The position numbers and the translations under genes were made by a program. 47,608 nucleotides of DNA from Phycisphaerae bacterium. GTDB taxonomy: Bacteria; Planctomycetota; Phycisphaerae; Phycisphaerales; SM1A02. Below, piece by piece: positions 14,543 through 23,485 of the stretch; position 1 is the first letter of the stretch; every line of letters starts with the position of its first letter. The notes beneath the pieces were generated by a model. The model was not told where the DNA came from. It did not search any database and worked only from the letters and a program-made list of their open reading frames with translations. The stretch covers positions 1-47,608 of the forward strand of contig VGXO01000018.1 of assembly GCA_016873275.1 (NCBI GenBank), written 5' to 3'.

Positions 14543-16153
14543 ATGATCGCCACGCCCGCACGCGACGGTTCGAGACGAGGTCCCGAGCGCTCCGCCCCGC
14601 GGGTCGCCGTCGTCGGGGCAGGTCCCGGCGGTCTCGCCACCGCGATGCTCCTCGCCGCGCAGGGCGCCGACGTCGAGGTGCTCGAGCGCCAGGCGGTCGT
14701 GGGCGGCCGGACGCGGCGGCTCGAGGAGGGTCCCTACCGCTTCGACTGCGGTCCGACCTTCTTCATGATGCCCTACGTCCTCGAGGAGATCTTCGCGGCG
14801 ACGGGGGCGTCGCTCGCGGACTCCGTCGAGCTCCGCCGGCTCGATCCGATGTATCGGCTGATCCTCGGTCGACCCGGGGACGCGCCGATCGTCCTCGACG
14901 CGACGAGCGACCTCGAGCGGATGCAGCAGCGGCTCGCCGCGATCGATCCCCGCGACGCGGTCGGCTTCGCCAGGTTCATCGAGGACAACCGGCGCAAGCT
15001 GGAGGCGATGACGCCGATCCTCCGGCGCCCGATGCGGTCGTGGCTCGACCTGGTGTCCTTCGACGCGATCCGCGCCGCGCCCACGATCCGCCCGGGCGAG
15101 AGCCTGTGGACGCTGCTCGGTCGCTACTTCCGCCATCCGCAGGTGCGGCTCGCGATGAGCTTCCAGAGCAAGTACCTCGGGATGAGTCCCTTCGAGTGCC
15201 CGAGCCTCTTCTCGATCCTTCCCTTCATCGAGTACGAGTACGGCATCTGGCATCCGATCGGCGGATGCAACGCCCTCGTGCGGGCGATGGCGGCGCGGCT
15301 CGAGGCGCTCGGCGGCGCCGTGCGGACGAGCGCGACCGTCGAGCGGGTCACCTTCGAGGGTCGCGCCGTGCGGGGCGTGGTGGTGGACGGCGAGGAGCGC
15401 CGCTACGACCACGTGATCCTCAACGCCGACGCGGCGTGGGCGCTCAAGAACCTCGTGCCGGAGACCCATCGCCCGGGCTGGTCGGACCGGGCGATCGACT
15501 CGAAGAAGTACTCCTGCAGCACGTTCATGCTCTACCTCGGGATCGACGGCGAGGTGGACCTCCCCCACCACGTGATCCGGACCTCCGACGAGTACGAGAC
15601 GAACCTCGCGGACATCGCGGTGCACGGAAGGCTGAGCGAGAAGCCCTCCTTCTACGTCTGCAACCCCTCGCGGCTCGACCCGACGCTTGCCCCGCGCGGT
15701 CACTCGAGCCTCTACGTGCTCGTCCCGGTCCCCAACCTCGGCGGATCGATCGACTGGGCGAAGGAGACGCCGGCGTTCCGCGAGAGGACCCTCGACCTCG
15801 TCGCGGGACTCACCGGGATCGGCGACCTCCGCTCGCGGATCCGCGCGATCCGCACGGTGACGCCCGAGACGTGGCGCGGCGAGGGAATCCACCTCGGCGC
15901 GACCTTCAACATGGCGCACTCGCTGCCGCAGATGCTCTATCGCCGCCCGCCGCACCGGATGAAGGGCGTCGACGGGCTCTGGCTCGTCGGCGGCGGCACG
16001 CATCCCGGCTCCGGGCTCCCGGTGATCTTCCTCTCCTCGCAGATCACGGCGAGGCTCCTCTGCGAGGAGGCAGGTCTCGGCGATCCGACGGCGCCGAGGC
16101 CGTCGTCGATCTCGTCGCGACGCGAGGGATCCTCGCTCGCCGCGGTCAGGTAG
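14543..16153 (+). CDS. crtN: 4,4'-diapophytoene desaturase-like enzyme (CrtN family)
   Basis: 536 residues. The FAD-binding motif VAVVGAGPGGLATAMLL is followed by GGRTRR and GPTFFMMPYV. CrtN-like landmarks are FQSKYLGMSPFECPSLFSI, the GIWHPIGGCNALVRAMA helix, YSCSTFMLYLGID, and the C-terminal GGGTHPGSGLPV. CrtN introduces the conjugated double bonds into a C30 backbone made from squalene or diapophytoene. It is divergent from the aldH-crtP-crtQ operon and evidently completes the pathway; the squalene-forming genes are not in the window. ATG 14543 has GAAGGA upstream. Its 3' end overlaps the convergent TPR-OGT gene by 8 bp. Confidence 0.87.
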   Translation: MIATPARDGSRRGPERSAPRVAVVGAGPGGLATAMLLAAQGADVEVLERQAVVGGRTRRLEEGPYRFDCGPTFFMMPYVLEEIFAATGASLADSVELRRLDPMYRLILGRPGDAPIVLDATSDLERMQQRLAAIDPRDAVGFARFIEDNRRKLEAMTPILRRPMRSWLDLVSFDAIRAAPTIRPGESLWTLLGRYFRHPQVRLAMSFQSKYLGMSPFECPSLFSILPFIEYEYGIWHPIGGCNALVRAMAARLEALGGAVRTSATVERVTFEGRAVRGVVVDGEERRYDHVILNADAAWALKNLVPETHRPGWSDRAIDSKKYSCSTFMLYLGIDGEVDLPHHVIRTSDEYETNLADIAVHGRLSEKPSFYVCNPSRLDPTLAPRGHSSLYVLVPVPNLGGSIDWAKETPAFRERTLDLVAGLTGIGDLRSRIRAIRTVTPETWRGEGIHLGATFNMAHSLPQMLYRRPPHRMKGVDGLWLVGGGTHPGSGLPVIFLSSQITARLLCEEAGLGDPTAPRPSSISSRREGSSLAAVR

Positions 16154-18689
16154 CCGCCGGCGAAGCACCCTCCGCTCGACCGAGGAATGCCGCCCGGGGG
16201 GGAACGCCGCGGCACCACTGGACCCACGCGTGCCGGATCGCCGCCTCGAAGCGAGTCGCGAAATCGGTCGCGTCGCACAAGCGGCTCGACCGCATGCGTT
16301 GCCGGAGATCCTCGTGAAGAGATCGTCTCCTCGCGGCGTCGCGGGCGAGCTCGCGGGCGGTCTCGACGAAGGAGGCATCGTCCTCGCAGGCAAGCTCTGG
16401 AAGTCCCGCCGCGCGGAGCAGGGTCTTGCCGACCCGCGCTCGATGGCATTGCCCGACCCGACTGACGACCGGCACGCCGTTCCACAGCGCCTCGCACGTG
16501 GTGGTCGTCCCGTGGTAGGGAAAGGTATCGAGCGCGACGTCGATCTTCCCGTAGAAGCCGTGGTGCGCCGCGACGCCGTGCGCGAAGCCTCGCAGCTCGA
16601 TCCTCGACGGCGCGACGCCAAACCGATCCAGCCGATCGAGCATCGCCGCGCGAAACACCGGATCCTCGAACTGCCGCGACTTCAGGAGGAGCCTCGACTC
16701 CGGCACCGCGCGAAGGACCGCTGACCAGAGCACCAGGCAGGGATCGCTCAGCTTGGCGGTGTTGTTGAAGCTCCCAAAGACCAGAGGACGATCCGGACGC
16801 CGCGGAACATCGATCGCCGCGTGCTCCGCGTCGAAGCAGAGGAACGGTGCTCCCATGCGAAGGAGCGCCTCCGTCGCCGCGTGATCCGACCCCTCGGGAT
16901 CGGTGACTTCGTCGACGAGGCGCCACCCCATCTCCGGCAGCCCGGTGGTGTTCGGATATCCCAGCCACGTGATCTGCACCGGCGCCGGCTGACCGCGGAA
17001 GACTCCGAGGCGGTTCTCGCCGGTATGTCCGCTCAGGTCGATCAAGACGTCGATCTGGTCGGAGCGGATCATCTCCGACACGACCTCGTCGGGACGTCCT
17101 GGGACGTCCCGCCACTCGGCGAACCTCCCCCTCATCGCGTCGGTCACGGCGTCCCCCGCGACGGTGTTCGAGTAGGCGACGGACGACAAGGTTCGGCGAT
17201 CGAGCGACCGTAGCAGCGGTCCGAGGAACCATGCGACGGAGTGCCCCTTCAGGTCTCCGGAGACCCACCCCACCCGCAGCGGTCGGTTCTCGTCGGGATG
17301 GACCTCCGGAGGTCTCTTCCCCGTCGCGGCGCCCACCCGCGGCGCGACGCGAGCATGCGTCTTGGTCACCATCGGCTCGTCGATTGCCCCGGGGTACTGG
17401 AGCGACAGGAGGTAGTTCGATACCTGCGACGCCGACGGGTCAGGCGATGCCTCGAGGAAGGCGCCATCCTCCAGCGCGTCGGCATGCCGCCCCAGCTCTG
17501 ACCGGAGCACCATTCGCGCCACCCGCAGCGCGACGTCTGAATCGTCCCGCGACAGCGCCGCGTCGATCACCTCGAGCGCCCGCGTCACGAGCCCGCGACG
17601 GTGGAGCGCCGAGTACAGTTCGAGCGACGCGGGACCTGACCTGCCGCTCGCCTCCCATGCCCGCGCGAAGACGGCGATCGCCGCCTCGGCGTCTCCCTGC
17701 GCGAGCAGGACGCGACCGTGCTCGATCTGCAGGGAGAACGAGTCACGATCCAAGGCGACCGCGCGACCGACGATCGCGAGTGCCTCGGAGAGCCTCCCGG
17801 ACTGCCGAAGCGCCGTGGCAAGCATCCCCAGCACCTCCGCGTCATCGGGATGTCCATCGACCCATCCACGAAGCCGCTCCGACGCCTCGGGCAGTCGACC
17901 GAGGACGATCTCCGCCATGGCGGTGATCCGCGTGCGGTCTCGCGGCGGGACCGCGGACGCGCCGGACCGATCGAGAAAGGAGATCGCCTCCATCGCCTCC
18001 GACGCCTCCCCGGTCGAGGCAAGCGCGGTGGCGAGGTTGACGACGGTCACCGAGGACTCCGGAAGCACCCGGAACGCACGGCGAGCCGCCTGGAGCGCCC
18101 GACGGGGTTGCCCCTGCAAGGCACGGAGGCGGGCGAGGAGCGAGAGCGCCGTCAGGTCGTCGGGGTCCGCGGCGAGCAGTCGGTCGAGATCCTCGGACGC
18201 GACGTCGAGCCGACCGAGCCTCAGCGCGAGGGCGGCGCGATGGCGGCGGAGCGACCACGCCTCAGCGGCGCCCTCGAGGGCACGATCGAGCACCGACCAC
18301 GCCCCAGGCAGGTCCCCCTGCTCGACGAGCATCGACCCGAGCCGCTCGCCGACCTCCGCCGATCCAGGATCCCGTTCGTAGGCCGCCCGGTAGTCCGCCA
18401 GGGCACCGATCGGATCGCCGTTCGCCTCGCGCAGGATCCCCCGCTGCAGCCAGGCGGTCGGAGCGCTTGCGTCGAGCTCGAGGCATCGGTCGAGGCATCG
18501 CCTCGCCTCGTCCGCCCTGCCGGCATCCCGAAGCGCTCCGCCGAGGAGCTCGAGCACGATGGGATCCTCCCCCTCGAGATCGACGAGGCGTCGATAGAGA
18601 TCGATCGACTCCGCGAGGCGTCCCTCCTCGTGCAGGCGGACGGCGTGCTCGAAGAGGTCCTCGTCAGGGGCCGGGAGCGGATCGTCCAA
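16146..18689 (-). CDS. TPR-repeat O-GlcNAc transferase-like protein (GT41/SPINDLY family)
   Basis: 847 residues. The first 430 are TPR repeats (AVRLHEEGRLAESIDLYRRL and successors). The rest is an OGT-type GT-B domain: LRVGWVSGDLKGHSVAWFL, DLSGHTGENRLGVF, QITWLGYPNTTGL, VFGSFNNTAKLSD, and the C-terminal DTFPYHGTTTTCEAL. The His-X-Val/DLSGHT and nucleotide-binding segments of UDP-GlcNAc transferases are present. The protein probably glycosylates Ser/Thr of proteins in the cytoplasm. The only in-frame start is TTG 18689 (an upstream TGA blocks extension), supported by GAGG 7 nt before it and a -10-like TACCAT at 18718-18723. Codon bias looks a little less GC-extreme than its neighbours. The acceptor is unknown. 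Confidence 0.87.
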   Translation of the reverse strand: MDDPLPAPDEDLFEHAVRLHEEGRLAESIDLYRRLVDLEGEDPIVLELLGGALRDAGRADEARRCLDRCLELDASAPTAWLQRGILREANGDPIGALADYRAAYERDPGSAEVGERLGSMLVEQGDLPGAWSVLDRALEGAAEAWSLRRHRAALALRLGRLDVASEDLDRLLAADPDDLTALSLLARLRALQGQPRRALQAARRAFRVLPESSVTVVNLATALASTGEASEAMEAISFLDRSGASAVPPRDRTRITAMAEIVLGRLPEASERLRGWVDGHPDDAEVLGMLATALRQSGRLSEALAIVGRAVALDRDSFSLQIEHGRVLLAQGDAEAAIAVFARAWEASGRSGPASLELYSALHRRGLVTRALEVIDAALSRDDSDVALRVARMVLRSELGRHADALEDGAFLEASPDPSASQVSNYLLSLQYPGAIDEPMVTKTHARVAPRVGAATGKRPPEVHPDENRPLRVGWVSGDLKGHSVAWFLGPLLRSLDRRTLSSVAYSNTVAGDAVTDAMRGRFAEWRDVPGRPDEVVSEMIRSDQIDVLIDLSGHTGENRLGVFRGQPAPVQITWLGYPNTTGLPEMGWRLVDEVTDPEGSDHAATEALLRMGAPFLCFDAEHAAIDVPRRPDRPLVFGSFNNTAKLSDPCLVLWSAVLRAVPESRLLLKSRQFEDPVFRAAMLDRLDRFGVAPSRIELRGFAHGVAAHHGFYGKIDVALDTFPYHGTTTTCEALWNGVPVVSRVGQCHRARVGKTLLRAAGLPELACEDDASFVETARELARDAARRRSLHEDLRQRMRSSRLCDATDFATRFEAAIRHAWVQWCRGVPPRAAFLGRAEGASPAAT

Positions 18690-18717
18690 CTCGTGACCTC
18701 GCGGGCGGCGAAGTGCG

Positions 18718-18723
18718 ATGGTA
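18718..18723 (-). promoter_or_regulatory. -10-like TACCAT upstream of the TPR-OGT gene
   Basis: TACCAT lies 28 nt before the TTG start on the minus strand. This leaves a leader of about 20 nt that includes the GAGG ribosome site. The same region must also hold the promoter of the divergent tryptophan dioxygenase. Confidence 0.35.
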
Positions 18724-18769
18724 CCGCCCGCGCCACCTCAGCTTCTGCTTCAATGCCCGCGGAGCCACC

Positions 18770-19588
18770 ATGACGACCCCCCGCGAATCCGATCGTCCAC
18801 CGTCCGCCCCGCTGACCTACGCCAGCTACCTGAAGGTCCCCGAGCTCCTCGCGCTCCAGCAGCCCCGCTCGCCGGGACCGGAGCACGACGAGATGCTCTT
18901 CATCGTGATCCACCAGGTCTACGAGCTCTGGTTCAAGCAGATGCTCTGGGAGGGCGACCATCTCTCGGCGCGGCTCGCCGCGGGCGAGCGGCCGACCGCG
19001 CAGGCGACGCTGCGGCGGATGCTGACGATCCTCAAGACCCTCGTCGCGCAGATCGACGTCCTCGAGACGATGACGCCGGTCTCCTTCCTCTCCTTCCGGG
19101 CGAGGCTCGAGTCGGCGAGCGGGTTCCAGTCCGCGCAGTTCCGCGAGTTCGAGTTCCTCCTCGGCAACAAGCGACCGGGCGTGATCGAGCGCTACGACGG
19201 ATCGATCGAGGAGCGGACGCGGCTCGAGCGCCGCATGGCGGCGCCCTCGCTGTGGGACGCGTTCCTGCGCTTCCTCGCGGCGTCCGGGATCTCGGTCCCG
19301 CCGGCGCTTCTCGCCCGCGACGTCCGCGAGGCGCCGCAGCCCTCGGAGCCGCTGCAGGAGGCGCTCCTTGCGCTCTACCACGGGGAGCCCGACCTCCGCG
19401 TGGTCTGCGAGCTGATGGTCGACCTCGACGAGGGCGTGCAGGAGTGGCGCTACCGCCACGTGAAGATGGTGGAACGGACCATCGGCATGCGGGGCGGCAC
19501 CGGCGGCTCCGCCGGCGTCGGCTACCTCGTCAACACGCTCTTCCGCCCGGCATTCCCCGACCTCTGGGCGATCCGCACGCGGCTCTAG
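18770..19588 (+). CDS. kynA: Tryptophan 2,3-dioxygenase
   Basis: 272 residues, full length for bacterial TDO. The heme- and substrate-pocket segments are present: HDEMLFIVIHQVYELWFKQM, SGFQSAQFREFEFLLGNK, and the C-terminal WRYRHVKMVERTIG with the proximal heme His and the following GTGGSAGVGYL loop. The enzyme opens the indole ring of L-tryptophan to N-formylkynurenine. GGAG precedes the ATG. No kynureninase, formamidase or NAD-synthesis gene is adjacent, so the downstream fate (NAD, catabolism) is not visible here. Confidence 0.95.
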   Translation: MTTPRESDRPPSAPLTYASYLKVPELLALQQPRSPGPEHDEMLFIVIHQVYELWFKQMLWEGDHLSARLAAGERPTAQATLRRMLTILKTLVAQIDVLETMTPVSFLSFRARLESASGFQSAQFREFEFLLGNKRPGVIERYDGSIEERTRLERRMAAPSLWDAFLRFLAASGISVPPALLARDVREAPQPSEPLQEALLALYHGEPDLRVVCELMVDLDEGVQEWRYRHVKMVERTIGMRGGTGGSAGVGYLVNTLFRPAFPDLWAIRTRL

Positions 19589-19631
19589 CGTCGCGGGGGC
19601 GTGCGCATCGCGCGATCCGTTGGCGGCCGCG

Positions 19632-19668
19632 GGGTCCGTCTCGTCCGCGCCGCGAGGTCTACGGACCC
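19632..19668. terminator. Weak inverted repeat between convergent kynA and the LptC-like gene
   Basis: GGGTCCGT and ACGGACCC are perfect 8-bp arms with a 21-nt loop, overlapping the stop codon of the LptC-like gene. It is placed where a two-way terminator would be expected, but the long loop makes this uncertain. Confidence 0.25.
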
Positions 19669-22600
19669 GCCCCGCCCTCGCCGCGAGCGCCGACGATCTC
19701 GATCCGCCCGGTCCGCAGGTTCCAGGTGACCTTCTCCGCCCGCGTGGGTCCGGGCGCGCTCCGCGCAAGCACCGACACCGTGCGACCCGGTCGCGCCGTG
19801 AGCGTCGCGATGCCCTTCTCCGCGTCGTACTCGAACGCATCGCCCTCGACGTCGCGCTCGCGGGAGCGGACGAAGACCTTGCCGATCCCCCGCACCTCGA
19901 CGAGCGTCGCCTCCGCGACCGCCGTCTCGGGCGTGATCGCGGCGCCCTCGGGGCGGTCGACGAGCACCTCCATGCGGTCGGCGGTGAGCGTCACGCTCTC
20001 GCCTGCGGCGCCGGGGGCATGGATCAGCTCGACGTCGTCGGCGAGCACCAGCCGGGAGCGGGTCGCCAACTCGCGGGTGAGGTCGAGGCGACCATCCCAC
20101 GAGAACCGCGAGGTCCCGCCGCGTCCGACGCCGGTCGCGGTGCTGCCCGGCTCCGCGACGAGCAGCGTGCCCGCGCCGGGCACGCGACCCTCGCCGCTCG
20201 CGAGGTCATGCTCGAGCCGCGGACCGGCGATGCGGAAGAGGCTCGGCGGAGCATCCGCCGCGGCGCCCTCCGCCCGGCGGCGGGCCTCCAGCACCGCCTC
20301 GCCCGTCGCGTCGAGGCGGCGCGGCTCGAGGTCGCCGTTCGTCGCCGCGACCGCGCCGCCCTCGCCGCGTGCCTCGGCGAAGAAGACCTCGACTCGCTCC
20401 GCGGCGATCCGGTCGTCGGCGCCGGCGTCGCCGCGGGAGCGGGCGATCACCCCGCCTCGAAGATCGAGGCGTGCGGCGTCGCCGCCGGTCCGCTGCGCCG
20501 GCGGCGCCTCCTCGAATCGCATCGACTCGCGCCACGCGACCGCGAGGCGGAGGTCCTCGCTCGGGTCTGGACGGACCGGCGGCGCCGCGAGCCTCGTCGA
20601 GAGGTCCTCGGCATCCTCCGGCGCCCTCCATGGATCAAGGAGCGAGCCATCGACCGCCCGCAGGCGCCCGGCATGCGGCGCCTCGACGGAGCGCGACGAC
20701 GCCTCGTCGCGAAGCAGGAGCGTCGTCATCCGGTCGAGGACCGCGCCATCCCGCACGATCGCGAGGTCCCCGCCGGCGAGGTCGAGCCGACCCTTCACGG
20801 CGTCGCCATCGAGCCTCTCCGCGAAGATCCAGGTGCCGTCCTCGAGCCCCACCACCACGCTGCCCTCGGCGACCGCCCGCTCGAGACCGCCGGCGTCGAT
20901 CGCCCGCGGCGAGGACTCCGCCGGCGCCGCGACGAGGAGAAGCGCCTCGATCGAGTCCGCATGCACGACCTGTCGGCGGTCGAACGCCCGCGCTCCGCCC
21001 ATCGCGAGGACGCGGCGCGGCTTCGTGTCGCCCTCGACCTCGACGAGCTCGACGAGCACCCGCTCCGCCTCAAGCCCACCCGGCTCGCCGATCCGCCGCG
21101 CGACGACCTCGCCCTCGGCGGCGAGCCGCTCGAGGCGATCCTCTTCGCGCGAGGCTCCGGCGGGCTCGACGAAGTCGACGACGAGACGGGTCGCGGAGAG
21201 ACGAAGCTCGTCGGTCCGGACCTGCACGCCGCCGGGGACGCCGCCCTCGAAGTCCGCGCGGCGAAGCCGCTCGCCGCCCGGGGCGAGCAGGAGATCGACC
21301 TCCTCGCGCCAGTCAAGCCGCACCGGCGGCGTCTCCGCCTCGCCCGCGGGGCGAAGCTCCATCATGCCGGGGCCCGCGAGGATCGCCCGCTCCTCCGCGG
21401 ATCGCCACGACGCCCCGGGTGCCTCGAGGAGGAGCGTCGGGGAGTCGACGCGGATCGGATCCGCTCCGCCGACGAGGTCGAGCCGGTCGCCGCTCGGACC
21501 GGAGATCGAGTCGATCCGGGCGCCGCGGATCCGTGCCTCGCGGCGGGCGTCCTCGATCTCGACCGGCGCGCCGTCGAGGCGGACCCAGACGTCGCGCTCG
21601 TCGAGCGGACGCGGATCGCGCGGCGCAAGCGGCTCGAGGACGAGCCCGCCCGCGAAGGTGATCGCGACCTCCTCCGCGATCGGCGACGCCGGGGTCCCCT
21701 CGACTTCCGGCTCCTGCGGCGCACTCCGGACGGTCGAGGTCAGGACGCTTGAGGCGAGAAACGCGGTCGGCGATGCGGGACTGCTCGGGGAGTGCGAGGG
21801 CGAGAGCGAGGGCGACGCGTCGACGATCGCATCGAGCCCGCCGCCCTCGAGGCTGAAGACCGCGCTGAGCCGATCGGCGCGGATCGTCGCAAGATCCTCC
21901 CCGGCGCGGCGGACGATCACCACGTCGCGCTCGATCACGAGCCGCACGAACCGCCCCGCCGGTGCCTCGTCCCCGGGGGTCGGCGGCGCGACGGCGTCAG
22001 GCGCGCCCTCCGCAGGAACCGGGGGCTCCGGCGGCGCGGGCGTCGACGCCGCCGTCGCGTCGGAGGTGCCGGCGGCGCTCGGTGCGGTCGCCTTCCGCCG
22101 AAGCACCAGCGGACGCGTCGCCCGCTCGACCTCGAGCCGCTCGAGGTCGCGACCGCTCGCGTCGAGGACGAGCAGCATGCCCTCGCCCGCGAAGTCGATC
22201 TCCTCGGACTGGATCGAGACCGCCTCGTCGCAGCGGATGCGACCCTCCGCGCCGTCGAAGTCCGCCTGGTCGGCGAGGATCGTCACCCATGGCGCGTCGC
22301 GGGCGAGGTCCACGGGGCGACCATCGACCGGTCGGTGGATCGCGATCCGCACGCGACCCTCGAGCGAGCCGGACTCGAGCGCCTTCTCGGGGATCCGCGC
22401 GGTGCCCTGATCCCCCTCGAGGGTGGTCACGCGACCATCGCGCGAGAAGAAGACCGCCCGAGGACTCGTCATCTTCACCCAGCGGTCCGGCAGTGGATCC
22501 ATCCGCGACGCCGCGTACTGCTGGCTCAGGCGACCAGACTCGTCGGCGACCTGGACCCAGCCGCCCTCCGCGAGCTCGATCGCCCCGGGCGTGGTCCACG

Positions 22601-22841
22601 GATCCTCGCCCTCCTCGCGGCGACCCTCGCGCTCCGACTCGGTCAGCGGCGCGGGCTTGACGAGGTCGACGATCTCGCGAGAGCGAGGCTCGCGCGGCGC
22701 CTCGGTCTCCCGATCGAGGCTCCACGCGACGACGAGCACCGCGACGGCGACCGCGATCGCGCCGCCGATCGCGAGCGGGGCGCGCCAGGAGCGTCGCGGC
22801 GGCGAAGGCATGGATTGACGAAGGAGCTCGGGCGGCGGCAT
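19659..22841 (-). CDS. Giant LptC/OstA-like envelope protein
   Basis: About 1,060 residues. A short N terminus and one membrane helix (LAIGGAIAVAVAVLVVAWSL) are followed by a very long periplasmic region of short beta segments. LptC/OstA-like language recurs: VFFSRDGRVTTLEGDQGTA, LTADRMEVLVDRPEG, VEGDAFEYDAEKGIATL, and KVTWNLRTGRIEIVGA at the C terminus. LptC and LptA carry lipopolysaccharide across the periplasm on jelly-roll beta folds of under 200 residues, so this protein would contain several such modules. It sits directly behind kdsC, the order seen for kdsC-lptC in Proteobacteria. ATG 22841 has GGGGAGG at proper spacing; ATG 22850 is also possible. Low-complexity Ser/Pro and Glu/Pro linkers occur near residue 260 and residue 350. 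Role is inferred. Confidence 0.7.
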   Translation of the reverse strand: MPPPELLRQSMPSPPRRSWRAPLAIGGAIAVAVAVLVVAWSLDRETEAPREPRSREIVDLVKPAPLTESEREGRREEGEDPWTTPGAIELAEGGWVQVADESGRLSQQYAASRMDPLPDRWVKMTSPRAVFFSRDGRVTTLEGDQGTARIPEKALESGSLEGRVRIAIHRPVDGRPVDLARDAPWVTILADQADFDGAEGRIRCDEAVSIQSEEIDFAGEGMLLVLDASGRDLERLEVERATRPLVLRRKATAPSAAGTSDATAASTPAPPEPPVPAEGAPDAVAPPTPGDEAPAGRFVRLVIERDVVIVRRAGEDLATIRADRLSAVFSLEGGGLDAIVDASPSLSPSHSPSSPASPTAFLASSVLTSTVRSAPQEPEVEGTPASPIAEEVAITFAGGLVLEPLAPRDPRPLDERDVWVRLDGAPVEIEDARREARIRGARIDSISGPSGDRLDLVGGADPIRVDSPTLLLEAPGASWRSAEERAILAGPGMMELRPAGEAETPPVRLDWREEVDLLLAPGGERLRRADFEGGVPGGVQVRTDELRLSATRLVVDFVEPAGASREEDRLERLAAEGEVVARRIGEPGGLEAERVLVELVEVEGDTKPRRVLAMGGARAFDRRQVVHADSIEALLLVAAPAESSPRAIDAGGLERAVAEGSVVVGLEDGTWIFAERLDGDAVKGRLDLAGGDLAIVRDGAVLDRMTTLLLRDEASSRSVEAPHAGRLRAVDGSLLDPWRAPEDAEDLSTRLAAPPVRPDPSEDLRLAVAWRESMRFEEAPPAQRTGGDAARLDLRGGVIARSRGDAGADDRIAAERVEVFFAEARGEGGAVAATNGDLEPRRLDATGEAVLEARRRAEGAAADAPPSLFRIAGPRLEHDLASGEGRVPGAGTLLVAEPGSTATGVGRGGTSRFSWDGRLDLTRELATRSRLVLADDVELIHAPGAAGESVTLTADRMEVLVDRPEGAAITPETAVAEATLVEVRGIGKVFVRSRERDVEGDAFEYDAEKGIATLTARPGRTVSVLARSAPGPTRAEKVTWNLRTGRIEIVGARGEGGAGP

Positions 22842-22872
22842 GCGTGGCATCCTCCCCGAAGTTCGGGTTCGC

Positions 22873-23445
22873 TCAACCCGAGGCGTCGTGGCGGTCGCTC
22901 CAGCGCCCCTGCCTCCGGAGGATCGCCTCGATGACCTCGCGGACCGCGCCGTGACCGCCGGGTCGCTCGGTGACCCACGCCGCCGCCTCGCGGACCTCGG
23001 AGACCGCGTCGGCGACCGCCACCGGGAGCGCGACCATGCGGAGCAGGTCGAGATCGGGGAGGTCGTCCCCGATCATCGCCACCACCGACCACTCGTGACC
23101 GAGCTGCTCGAGGACCCGCCCCACCGCCTCGACCTTGTCGGGAACCGCGGAGAGCACCCAGCGGACCCCGAGCTCGCCGAGCCGGTGCCGCGTCGCCGGA
23201 CCGCCTCGACCGGAGGCGACGATCACCTCGTGCCCGCTCTGCAGCCAGCGGCGCAGCCCGTAGCCGTCCTTGATGTCGAAGCGCTTGAGCTCGCGACCGA
23301 AGGGATCGACCCAGAGCCCGCCGTCGGTGAGGACGCCGTCCACGTCGAGGACGAGCACGCGGATCGCCTCGAGCACCGCGTCGCCGCGCCGCGTGGAGGT
23401 CCCGGAGGACCTCCGCGGACGAGGCGAGGGCGATCGGGGGCTCAT
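22873..23445 (-). CDS. kdsC: 3-deoxy-D-manno-octulosonate 8-phosphate phosphatase (KdsC, HAD family)
   Basis: 190 residues. HAD motif I is LVLDVDGVLTDG (nucleophile D34, acid D36), motif II is VASGRGG, Lys is in the KVEAVGRVLEQL region, and motif III is MIGDDLPDLDLL. The DGVLTDGG signature and size match KdsC, which dephosphorylates KDO-8-phosphate during inner-core LPS synthesis. About 28 residues precede the domain, Arg/Ser-rich. A TACACT -10-like box ends 6 nt before the ATG. The LptC-like gene follows closely, and kdsD is at 35294. Confidence 0.88.
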   Translation of the reverse strand: MSPRSPSPRPRRSSGTSTRRGDAVLEAIRVLVLDVDGVLTDGGLWVDPFGRELKRFDIKDGYGLRRWLQSGHEVIVASGRGGPATRHRLGELGVRWVLSAVPDKVEAVGRVLEQLGHEWSVVAMIGDDLPDLDLLRMVALPVAVADAVSEVREAAAWVTERPGGHGAVREVIEAILRRQGRWSDRHDASG

Positions 23446-23451
23446 GCCGCG

Positions 23452-23457
23452 AGTGTA
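23452..23457 (-). promoter_or_regulatory. -10-like TACACT 6 nt before kdsC ATG
   Basis: TACACT fits TANNNT and is separated from the ATG by six G/C bases, so the transcript would start at or near the start codon. No -35 box seen. Confidence 0.4.
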
Positions 23458-23485
23458 CGCGGACGCCGCGCGGTGCCCGGCGGCG

